Of a stretch of 64,000 nt of DNA, positions 35,231 through 42,369 are shown piece after piece. A program made the position numbers and the translations under genes. The first letter of the stretch is position 1. Every line of letters starts with the position of its first letter. This DNA comes from BOG-908 sp965198855 (GTDB lineage Bacteria; Pseudomonadota; Alphaproteobacteria; Acetobacterales; Acetobacteraceae): contig CBDAPZ010000002.1 of assembly GCA_965198855.1 (NCBI GenBank), positions 1,488,001 through 1,552,000 on the forward strand, in the 5' to 3' direction. The notes under the pieces are model-generated. The model saw only the letters and a program-made list of their open reading frames with translations, did no database searches and was not told the DNA's origin.

Positions 35231-36339
35231 GCGACCAGGCCCCTCAGTTCCAGTTCCTGCCGTGCATCAGCCACTTTGTCATCGGCTTGCTGGCACGCGA
35301 CCCACTCTGCTAGTTCCGCAAGGCCCTCGCCAAAGTCACGCCCCGCAGTGTAGCCTAGATCACGTCTTGCCGCCGACAGATCAGGTAGGCAATGACGTAT
35401 ATCGCCAACACGTGCCTTGTTGGCAAATTGTGGCGTCAGATGCTCGCATGCCATCGAACGGGCTTGCAGCCTGGCAACTTCATCGACCGTGCGATCCTCG
35501 CCACTGCCGATGTTGAACACGCCACCGCTTATTGCCGGCGTATCAAGTGCCGCAATGAAGGCGCGGGAAACATCGGACACGTGCACAAAGTCACGCCGCT
35601 GTGCACCATCCTCGAAAACCATCGGGTGCTGACCGTTCAAAAGACGCGACGCAAAGATCGCAAGAACGCCCGTATACGGATTTGAGAGTGCCTGCCCGGG
35701 CCCGTATACATTCCATAAGCGAAGTGCAACCCCCTCCATCCCGTAGGCTTTTGAGAGGGTCAAGGTAAGGCGTTCCTGCACATATTTGCCGATCGCGTAG
35801 ACAGAGGCGAGTGCCGCCGGCTTCGTCTCCGGAGTTGGTATCGGCTGCAATGGGCGCCCTTGGCAATCGAGGGGATCCCAGGTTCCATCAGCATTGCGAG
35901 CGCCACGTACAACCGTGTCATACATCACGCCGTCGGCATCTTGGTAGAGACCCTCACCATAGATGCTCATGGAAGAAGCAGTAACGATGCGAGCGACCGG
36001 TCGGTCGATGAGGTGCTGAAAAAGCACAGCGGTGCCGTAATCGTTCACGGAGGTGTAGCGATCTACCGCGTACATGCTTTGACCAACGCCAACTTCTGCC
36101 GCCAGGTGCACCACCTGATCGATACCGGAAAGCGCGCCGTGTACGGCGTCCCCATCCCTTATATCAGCGCGAACAAGCTCGACCTCGCCGTCTAGTTCCG
36201 CAGGTAGCGTGCCGGTAGGATGAACCTGCTCGATCAGATTATCGAGCACGCGTACAGTATCGCCGCGCTCCAGCAACGCGCGGGCGAGATGGCGCCCGAT
36301 GAAGCCAGCTCCACCGGTGATGAGAATGGCATTGGCCAT
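35227..36339 (-). CDS. NAD-dependent epimerase/dehydratase
   Basis: This is a 370-residue extended SDR and the first gene of the eight-gene minus-strand glycan operon. It has AILITGGAGFIGRHLARALL, VVHLAAEVGVGQSMYAVDRY, SMSIYGEGLY, the Tyr-Lys pair in VYAIGKYVQERLTL and RLWNVYGPGQALSNPYTGVL. The pattern is that of dTDP/UDP-sugar epimerases and dehydratases. GGAGAG lies just before the start. It diverges from the inositol-3-phosphate synthase gene across 211 bp. Confidence 0.87.
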   Translation of the reverse strand: MANAILITGGAGFIGRHLARALLERGDTVRVLDNLIEQVHPTGTLPAELDGEVELVRADIRDGDAVHGALSGIDQVVHLAAEVGVGQSMYAVDRYTSVNDYGTAVLFQHLIDRPVARIVTASSMSIYGEGLYQDADGVMYDTVVRGARNADGTWDPLDCQGRPLQPIPTPETKPAALASVYAIGKYVQERLTLTLSKAYGMEGVALRLWNVYGPGQALSNPYTGVLAIFASRLLNGQHPMVFEDGAQRRDFVHVSDVSRAFIAALDTPAISGGVFNIGSGEDRTVDEVARLQARSMACEHLTPQFANKARVGDIRHCLPDLSAARRDLGYTAGRDFGEGLAELAEWVACQQADDKVADARQELELRGLVA

Positions 36340-36550
36340 GCGCTCTCCTCTGCTTCAGCCGCGCAAAGTCACGACTGTCGTGTTGTGTAACCGTTATGCC
36401 AACATCCGGAGCATCTTCAAAGTTTCTGGTGCTGCCTATGCCGATTGCGTGTCCCACTCGTCAGCATAGCGAGGGAACCCGTGACCTTCATAAGAGCTTG
36501 CTCTCCTGCTACAAAGCTGTGCGTGTCATGCCAGGTAAAAGGGATCTTCC
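36340..36550. promoter_or_regulatory. Divergent control region of the glycan locus
   Basis: These 211 bp separate two divergent operons. The region contains a 13-bp palindrome CACGACTGTCGTG (36370-36382), close to the start of the minus-strand operon and a candidate operator. I cannot assign -35/-10 boxes with confidence. No regulator gene is present in the cluster itself. Confidence 0.45.
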
Positions 36551-37636
36551 ATGAGTCGCATGCCGTTGCGGGTTGGGATTGTCGGCGTAGGGAATTGCGC
36601 CTCTTCCTTCGTTCAGGGTCTGTCGTTCTACAAGGATGCTTCAGCCAATGCCACGCCGCCAGGGCTTATGCATGTCGATCTTGGTGGCTACCACATACGT
36701 GATGTGACAATCGCCTCCGCTTTCGACATTCATGCTGGGAAGGTAGGTCAAGACCTCGCAGACGCCATATTTGTCGAGCCAAACAATACCGTTCGGTTTG
36801 CGGATCCGCCGGCGAACCAGGTGCGTGTGCTCTGTGGCCCAGTCATGGACGGTGTCGGTCGATACATGGCTGATGAAATTCCGCTGGCCGATGACCCAAT
36901 TGCCGATGTCGCGGCAGAACTTGTACGTAGCCGTACCGAGATCCTGGTATCTTATCTCCCGGTGGGCTCACAGCAAGCAAGTGAGTTTTATGCGAGCGAA
37001 GCGCTTAAAGCAGGCTGTGCCTATGTAAACTGTATTCCCGTCTTCCTCGCATCAAATCGCGATTGGGCGCGCCGGTTTTCCGATCGTGGGCTGCCTATCA
37101 TCGGTGACGACATAAAGAGCCAAGTGGGCGCCACGATCGTCCATCGCGCTTTGGTCAATCTGATGCGCGAACGCGGCGTGCATCTAGACCGTACTTACCA
37201 GCTCAATTTCGGCGGAAATGCCGACTTTCAAAACATGCTCGAGCGGGAAAGGCTTGTTTCAAAGAAGATCTCAAAGACTCAAGCCGTTACCAGTCAGTTC
37301 GACATGGCATTGCCCGCCGCTGACGTTCACGTTGGGCCCAGCGACCATGTCCCGTGGCTGACCGACAGAAAATGGGCGCATATCCGGCTGGAGGGCACAG
37401 GCTTCGGTGGCGTGCCGTTGCATATGGAGCTGAAGCTTGAAGTTTGGGACAGTCCAAATTCCGCTGGCATCGTCATCGACGCCGTGCGTTGTGCAAAGCT
37501 TGCGTTAGATCGCGGTATTGCTGGGCCGTTGCAGGGGCCATGTAGCTACTTCATGAAGTCACCTCCCGTGCAGGTAACCGACGAGGAAGCTCGTCAGCAG
37601 GTGAAAATCTTTATCGACGGCGTAGAGGCCGCCTGA
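36551..37636 (+). CDS. ino1: Inositol-3-phosphate synthase
   Basis: This NAD-dependent enzyme converts glucose-6-phosphate to 1L-myo-inositol 3-phosphate. The 361-residue protein is the compact prokaryotic form. It has LRVGIVGVGNCASSFVQGL for NAD binding, CIPVFLASNRDWARRF, IIGDDIKSQVGATIVHRAL and LNFGGNADFQNML, the catalytic core, and VWDSPNSAGIVIDAVRCAKL near the C terminus. An internal ATG three codons in is an alternative start. It is translationally coupled to the phosphatase gene (stop/start TGATG). This cyclitol gene inside a glycosyltransferase cluster suggests inositol is part of the product. Confidence 0.95.
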   Translation: MSRMPLRVGIVGVGNCASSFVQGLSFYKDASANATPPGLMHVDLGGYHIRDVTIASAFDIHAGKVGQDLADAIFVEPNNTVRFADPPANQVRVLCGPVMDGVGRYMADEIPLADDPIADVAAELVRSRTEILVSYLPVGSQQASEFYASEALKAGCAYVNCIPVFLASNRDWARRFSDRGLPIIGDDIKSQVGATIVHRALVNLMRERGVHLDRTYQLNFGGNADFQNMLERERLVSKKISKTQAVTSQFDMALPAADVHVGPSDHVPWLTDRKWAHIRLEGTGFGGVPLHMELKLEVWDSPNSAGIVIDAVRCAKLALDRGIAGPLQGPCSYFMKSPPVQVTDEEARQQVKIFIDGVEAA

Positions 37637-38235
37637 TGACGACGCGCGTGCTGCTTGTAAGACACGCCGCACATGATCTGCTCGGCCACGTATTATGTGG
37701 ACGCCAGCCTGGCGTAAGTTTGAACCACGCGGGGCTTGACCAGGCAAACCGCCTTGGCGAATTGCTTGCTCATGACCCACCTGATGCGATTTACGCAAGC
37801 CCACAAGAACGCGCGCAGCAGACAGCATTGCCTATTGCCAATGCCTGCCGCCGGCCGTGGCAAAGCATTGATGCGCTGGCTGAGATCGATTTCGGGGCCT
37901 GGACTGGGCTGCCCTTCGACCAATTGCAGAAAGACGAAGCCTGGAAAAGGTGGAATGCCGATCGATTGCATCACCGTCCGCCGGAAGGTGAGTCTATCTT
38001 GGAGGCACAATGCCGTGTGGCGCAATGGCTACAGCAAACAAGCATACGCCACGCCGGTCAGATCGTCGTGGCAGTTAGCCATGCCGACGTCATCAAGACA
38101 GCTTGTTGTTTCACGCTAGGGTTGTCGCTGGATTTTCACGGCCGTTTCGAGATAGAGCCAGCGAGCGTCACCACGATCCTCGCTGGTGACTGGGGCCTGA
38201 AACTTGTACATCTCAACGACACTGCCGTAAGGTAA
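37636..38235 (+). CDS. Histidine phosphatase family protein
   Basis: This is a 199-residue branch-1 histidine phosphatase. The phospho-histidine motif is LLVRHAAHD (RHA in place of the usual RHG), with ASPQERAQQTALPI holding the second arginine, EIDFGAWTGLPFD the acid and VVAVSHADVIK the second histidine. The start codon overlaps the ino1 stop, so its job is probably linked to inositol 3-phosphate. It could replace the usual inositol monophosphatase or act on a phosphorylated glycoside. Phosphoglycerate mutase or alpha-ribazole phosphatase activity are alternatives for the family. Confidence 0.88.
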   Translation: MTTRVLLVRHAAHDLLGHVLCGRQPGVSLNHAGLDQANRLGELLAHDPPDAIYASPQERAQQTALPIANACRRPWQSIDALAEIDFGAWTGLPFDQLQKDEAWKRWNADRLHHRPPEGESILEAQCRVAQWLQQTSIRHAGQIVVAVSHADVIKTACCFTLGLSLDFHGRFEIEPASVTTILAGDWGLKLVHLNDTAVR

Positions 38236-38251
38236 CATGAGCGTGGCGAGC

Positions 38252-39142
38252 TTACCCTGGATGATAAAGTCGTACCATGGCCGCACAGAATTCAGCGAAC
38301 TCTTCAGGTTCCGCAGGTGGCGAGCTGTGGTGAGGCAAAAGGCCTTTATGCTCCGGCGTAAAACAGAACGTTACCGTCACCTCGAAACCTTCCAGTGCAC
38401 GCATTTGCCGATCGAACCACGCTTGGCATCCGGGCCGGAACCAATCCGCCCAACTCAGGCCTGTGCGTAGATGACGCACGCCCATGTCGCGCATGATCCT
38501 GACGGCTTGGTCCAGGCGATGATCCTCGAAGTGAAACCACTGGCATAGCCCAATCTCCGGGGTGAAATCCGAAAATACACGTGCAGCCCGCTTGGGCGAT
38601 CCATTTTCGTCGAGCAATCCCATATGGAAATGCCGATAATAAGAGCTGCCTTCCGCTTCCCTGTGGCGCGTCGTCGCTGGCCATGCGGCAGGCAGATCGA
38701 ACAGGCTATACCAGTGAACGCGCGGTGCCAGCCCTCTTATCAATTCTACTGTGCGGCGCAGGCCCCATTCCTGCACCTCCTCTGCGCCAAAAGTGGAAAC
38801 ACCCACTTCGGATACCCACACGGGCAGATGTGTGAAGGCTTTAATCTCCGCGATCTTTGCAGGCCACTCATCGATTGGCCAATGGTTCCAGTCCAGCGGA
38901 AATCCATGTACCGCCACCGCATCCACCGCAGCCAGTCCGCCTTGCATCTGCAAGGCGTTCAGGAACGACGTGTCGATGGGCGACATGCCGCCAAGCACCC
39001 GTGTCAGCCGCGGATTCTCTGCCTCTATGGCTTGTCCAGCCAAGCGCGTCATCTTTGCAAAGATTGTCCATCCGGGATCTGCCTCAAGATCCCAATGAGA
39101 CTTGTTGTTCGGTTCGTTCCAGATCATCGCAGCTTCGATCAT
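38252..39142 (-). CDS. Glycoside hydrolase-like TIM barrel, apparently circularly permuted (beta-xylosidase-like)
   Basis: This is a 296-residue clan-A-type glycosidase. The protein begins directly with strand beta-4 carrying the acid/base motif IWNEPNN (Glu10). It continues with VLGGMSP (beta-5), VDAVAVHGFPLDW (beta-6), LPVWVSEVGVST with the nucleophile Glu112 (beta-7) and RVHWYSLFDL (beta-8). Only then come segments that look like beta-1 to beta-3: LCQWFHFED, HLRTGLSWADWF and VTVTFCFTPEH. In ordinary enzymes of this type these precede NEP. The start at 39142 overlaps the methyltransferase stop by 4 bp (ATGA). Linkage to UDP-xylose synthase makes a xylose linkage plausible. It is convergent with the phosphatase gene. 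Confidence 0.78.
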   Translation of the reverse strand: MIEAAMIWNEPNNKSHWDLEADPGWTIFAKMTRLAGQAIEAENPRLTRVLGGMSPIDTSFLNALQMQGGLAAVDAVAVHGFPLDWNHWPIDEWPAKIAEIKAFTHLPVWVSEVGVSTFGAEEVQEWGLRRTVELIRGLAPRVHWYSLFDLPAAWPATTRHREAEGSSYYRHFHMGLLDENGSPKRAARVFSDFTPEIGLCQWFHFEDHRLDQAVRIMRDMGVRHLRTGLSWADWFRPGCQAWFDRQMRALEGFEVTVTFCFTPEHKGLLPHHSSPPAEPEEFAEFCAAMVRLYHPG

Positions 39143-39915
39143 GACGCATCGCCCTTTGCTGGATAGACCGCGCCATACGCGTCCTGTGGCTGCTCGCGCC
39201 ACTTGCAGATATACACTTCTTCCTCCGGATGGCTTTCAATCTCGAATCCGGCGCTGCGCAGCATCGCCTCTGTGCAGGCGCGGTTAGGGCTCCACCAATT
39301 TGTAGGGTCGTTGGCGTAGCTGTTTTCAATGAAATGCATCTTGGGGTAGCCGGGATCGTCAAACATCTTTTTGTCCCAGAAATCGTAATCGGGCTGAAGT
39401 GGAGCGACGGTCCCCGAGCCGCGCTGCAAAGACTGAAACACCAGCAAATCGCAAGCGACATGTGAATGTATCAAGTCCAATGCAAGCAGAGGATGGCGCA
39501 AATGATAGAACACGCCAATGAAGAAAACCACGTCGAATCGCTCGCCGAGGCTGGCTACATCATACACAGACAAACGGCGAAACTCGATGTCCAGCCCCTC
39601 AATCTCAGCTGCAAGCCGCGCTTGCGCCAGATAGCGCTCGTCGTAATCCACCCCAAGCACCCGTGCGGCACCACGACGCTTCATCTCCATGGCGTAGAAA
39701 CCGGCATTGCAGCCGATATCGAGAACTGTCTTGCCGGCTAAGTCCGTCGGCAGCGCGCCGGCGAAACCCCGCCATTTTACGGCCGGGTAATCCCCCAGGA
39801 AATGGCCGGGCGCAGTCCAGACACCTTTAAGATTGATGTTGTGGAACCAAGGCGCCAGAGCCTCCACCCGGGCACGTATGTGCTCCGGAGTCCAAACCGA
39901 GTTCTTGTCGTCCAT
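39139..39915 (-). CDS. SAM-dependent methyltransferase of the glycan cluster
   Basis: This is a 258-residue class I methyltransferase. Motif I is TVLDIGCNAGFYAMEMKRRG, with acidic post-I VLGVDYDERYL, motif II-like RFDVVFFIGVFYHLRHP and a C-terminal tryptophan-rich substrate region (NDPTNWWSPNRACTEAML). The pattern resembles CmoB-like tRNA-modifying and small-molecule methyltransferases. The start at 39915 (MDDKNSVWTPEH) has GGAGCG upstream; the frame stays open above it but with no family similarity. It overlaps the glycosidase gene and probably acts in the same pathway. Confidence 0.85.
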   Translation of the reverse strand: MDDKNSVWTPEHIRARVEALAPWFHNINLKGVWTAPGHFLGDYPAVKWRGFAGALPTDLAGKTVLDIGCNAGFYAMEMKRRGAARVLGVDYDERYLAQARLAAEIEGLDIEFRRLSVYDVASLGERFDVVFFIGVFYHLRHPLLALDLIHSHVACDLLVFQSLQRGSGTVAPLQPDYDFWDKKMFDDPGYPKMHFIENSYANDPTNWWSPNRACTEAMLRSAGFEIESHPEEEVYICKWREQPQDAYGAVYPAKGDAS

Positions 39916-40019
39916 GAAGCGCTCCGATGCTATCAGCACAGACGCGTGACAATGCCTATGGTTTACAAACCATACTCGCATAGCACCGAGATGTTCGTGT
40001 TGGAAGCCGTTCGCCGCGT

Positions 40020-40298
40020 TAGAAGAGCGCCAACGCCAGTCGTTCCCGGGCGGCATCGACGGAATCAGTCGCCACTTTGCCGTTCTGTGAATGATCGTTC
40101 ACGCACCCGACGATCCTACTTGCCGGCGCGGCGGGTTACGAGACCGATCCTCTCGAGCCGTGCAACTTGCCGGCTGACAGTCGTGCAGTCGCGGTCGAAA
40201 CGACCTGCGAGGTCGACAATACCGATGGTCCCAGCCCCTCCAAGAACAAGCAAAGAGGACAACGATTGTTGGAAGGCAAGCCCCGTCATTTCCGACAT
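40020..40298 (-). pseudogene. MarR-family regulator, degenerate
   Basis: The winged-helix core of a MarR repressor is readable: GTIGIVDLAGRFDRDCTTVS then RQVARLERIGLVTRRAGK. A TAG at 40116-40118 interrupts it where the wing should continue, and DRRVRE follows in the same frame. A shift to another frame then restores VATDSVDAARERLALALF down to a TAA near 40020. The N-terminal dimerization helices are also missing. With one nonsense change, one frameshift and truncation it is a dead gene. Confidence 0.7.
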
Positions 40299-40387
40299 TT
40301 AGGCATCGCGTTCCGGCCTTCTCATCTCACCAGCGATATAACGATCACAGAACGGTAAGACGCTTAACTAGTGGCCAAGCGGGTTAA

Positions 40388-40514
40388 AGGCTTTCTTTTC
40401 TGAAGAAAAGAGACAAAAGACTTTTGACTTGCTGTCGCGGATGTATCCGGCAAATTGGGCCATATTCAAAAAAAGTCTTTTCGTTCTTGTTTAAAAAAGA
40501 ACTGCTTTCTTGCC
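40388..40514. repeat. A/T-rich palindromic repeat, family A (full copy)
   Basis: Left arm CTTTCTTTTCTGAAGAAAAG...CAAAAGACTTTTG, central GCTGTCGCGG...TCCGGCAA, right arm AAAAAGTCTTTTCGTTCTTG...AAAAAGAACTGCTTTCTTG. The arms are imperfect inverse copies of each other. The element lies just downstream of the exonuclease III gene. Confidence 0.75.
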
Positions 40515-40523
40515 TTGTCCCGT

Positions 40524-41300
40524 CTAACTCATATCAAGTTCCAGCCAGCAAGGCGCATGATCACTAGCCTCCGCACGTCCCCTGACACTGCGATCAATGC
40601 CACAAGCCTTGAGACGATTTGCGAGATCCGGACTCAGGAGCAGGTAATCAAGCCGCATGCCTTTGTCGTTCGGCCAACGATTATGAAGATAGCTCCAAAA
40701 GGTCCAGATCGGTGTTACTAGAGGTAGCGCTCGATGCGCGTCTGTCCATCCCTGGCTTAAAAGCATTGCGAAAGCCTTACGGCTATCGGGCTGCAATAAG
40801 GCGTTCGCCTGCTCGTGGTGACCGGGATAAATATCGGCCTCAGTTGCGACGACATTGTAATCGCCGGCAAGCACAACGGGGATAGAAGCAGCCAGGAGCT
40901 CGGCGGAATGCGCAATCAGTCGCGCGGCCCAATCGAGCTTGTAGTCGAATTTCGGTCCAGGCTGTGGATTACCGTTCGGCAGATAGAGCGACACAACCAG
41001 TACGCCGCTGATAGCAGCCTCGATATAGCGCGCTTGCCGGTCTGCAGCATCTCCGGGAAGCTGTTTGCGTGTCAGCACCGGCGTAGCGCCGCGCGCCAGA
41101 AGTGCAACGCCGTTCCAGCTCCGCTCGCCATGCCAGACAGCGCCATAACCAGCGGTCTCGATCGCCGCAATGGGGAAGGCGCGATCCTCGGCCTTCAATT
41201 CCTGGAGGCAAACAACATCTGGCCGCGTGTCATCGAGCCACTCCAGCAAATTGCCGAGGCGCTTATTGACGTTGTTGATGTTGAATGTAGCTATGCGCAT
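40524..41300 (-). CDS. xth: Exodeoxyribonuclease III (AP endonuclease family)
   Basis: This is a 258-residue Mg-dependent endonuclease/exonuclease/phosphatase-fold enzyme for base-excision repair. It has MRIATFNINNVNKRLGNLLE, CLQELKAED (metal-binding Glu), SLYLPNGN, VLAGDYNVVATEADIY with the catalytic Asp and Asn, and the C-terminal RLDYLLLSPDL and EASDHAPCWLEL. The start at 41300 fits the family; the open frame extends upstream without similarity. It is a single gene with a family A repeat as its likely transcript end. Confidence 0.93.
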   Translation of the reverse strand: MRIATFNINNVNKRLGNLLEWLDDTRPDVVCLQELKAEDRAFPIAAIETAGYGAVWHGERSWNGVALLARGATPVLTRKQLPGDAADRQARYIEAAISGVLVVSLYLPNGNPQPGPKFDYKLDWAARLIAHSAELLAASIPVVLAGDYNVVATEADIYPGHHEQANALLQPDSRKAFAMLLSQGWTDAHRALPLVTPIWTFWSYLHNRWPNDKGMRLDYLLLSPDLANRLKACGIDRSVRGRAEASDHAPCWLELDMS

Positions 41301-41527
41301 CCGGCCACGTGGTCTCGCTCTCACCCTACTAGCCGTTACCGGCCGCTTATCCCGCGTAAACCTGTAAATGTCCTGCAGGAAAATGCAAATGCGCTTCAAC
41401 AAACGCGGGCGGGATCAAGGCGAGCCATTGTGCGGCAGATACGCAGAAGTAACGGTTTGACGGAAACAATACCGCGGGTGGGGCCCAAACCATCCGCGTG
41501 TGCGCCGGTTGCCTTGCGACGAGACCT

Positions 41528-42208
41528 CTATACCGGGGCACCCGTCTGCCGCCTAGGATCAGCCATCGCGAACGCGTTCTCCTGCTCACAGCGCGTCATG
41601 ATACGCATGATAGTCGGTATGCCATCTACCTCTATCTTGAACACACGCATAACAGCCAAAATGCTAGCTAGGCAGATATCCGCGATCGTCACCGTATCGC
41701 CATGGCAGAACAAGCCTGTTTGTGTCTCGGCAACAAGCCTGGTTTCGACGGCCTGCAAGCCTGTAGTGAACCAATGGCCTTGCCACGCCCGCCAGTCCGC
41801 ATCATCAAACTTGCCAATCGTTGTTAGATATTTCTTGATCCGAGGCACAATAAGTGGATGGGTGTCCGCCGCCAGCATGGCCGCAAGTGAGCGCACCCTT
41901 GCACGACCATGTGGGTCGACCGGAAGCAGCGGCGGTTTAGGTGCGATCTCGTCCAAAAACTCGAGGATTGCCAGTGATTGCGTTAAAACCCCTGCCTCTG
42001 GCCCCTCATTGTCGCGTAAGGCTGGTAGGGCACCAAGAGGATTGATCCGTAAGAAAGCCTCATCGCGCTGTTCCCCTTTGTCGAGATCGATGAAGTGCTC
42101 GCTAAATGCGAGAGCCTTCAGGTTCATTGCGACGCGTACACGGTATGTCGCTGAAGTTCGCCAGAAGGCATAGAGTTCAAAGCGTTCGGTGTTTGTCATC
42201 GTAGCCAT
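41528..42208 (-). CDS. Glutathione S-transferase, zeta class / maleylacetoacetate isomerase-like
   Basis: This is a 226-residue GST. The N-terminal thioredoxin-like domain has YAFWRTSATYRVRVAMNLKA, NPLGALPALRDNEG and the QSLAILEFLDE glutathione-binding turn. The helical C-terminal domain has FCHGDTVTIADICLASIL. The SxxxYRVR active-site area points to maleylacetoacetate isomerases, but neither fumarylacetoacetase nor homogentisate dioxygenase is adjacent. A start three codons later is possible. Its ribosome site (AAGGAGA) lies in the edge of a family A repeat. Confidence 0.82.
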   Translation of the reverse strand: MATMTNTERFELYAFWRTSATYRVRVAMNLKALAFSEHFIDLDKGEQRDEAFLRINPLGALPALRDNEGPEAGVLTQSLAILEFLDEIAPKPPLLPVDPHGRARVRSLAAMLAADTHPLIVPRIKKYLTTIGKFDDADWRAWQGHWFTTGLQAVETRLVAETQTGLFCHGDTVTIADICLASILAVMRVFKIEVDGIPTIMRIMTRCEQENAFAMADPRRQTGAPV

Positions 42209-42217
42209 ATAACATAA

Positions 42218-42340
42218 AGGTCTCCTTTTTTGAAGAAAAGAAAGAAACGACGTTTACCAGCTTTCGCTGGATCGCCGGCAGCGCATCCAAAGACGCAAAA
42301 GTCTCTGGTTCTTTTTTCAAAAAGAACCGCTTGCTGTCTC
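42218..42340. repeat. A/T-rich palindromic repeat, family A (full copy)
   Basis: Left arm CTCCTTTTTTGAAGAAAAGAAAG, centre with CAGCTTTCGCTGGATCGCCGGCAG, right arm GCAAAAGTCTCTGGTTC...TTTTTTCAAAAAGAACCGCTTGC. It lies between the alcohol dehydrogenase gene and the GST gene on the same strand. Confidence 0.72.
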
Positions 42341-42369
42341 TCAAGCGGTTGGACTTGAGCGATGCCACT

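Noticed and set aside
41347..41589. Small minus-strand frame upstream of exonuclease III
   Set aside because: It has an arginine-rich composition and no motif, and overlaps the GST 3' end.
42177..42368. Small minus-strand frame between the alcohol dehydrogenase and GST genes
   Set aside because: Its translation is produced by a family A repeat (FFLKKE and FFSSKKE stretches), with no family similarity.
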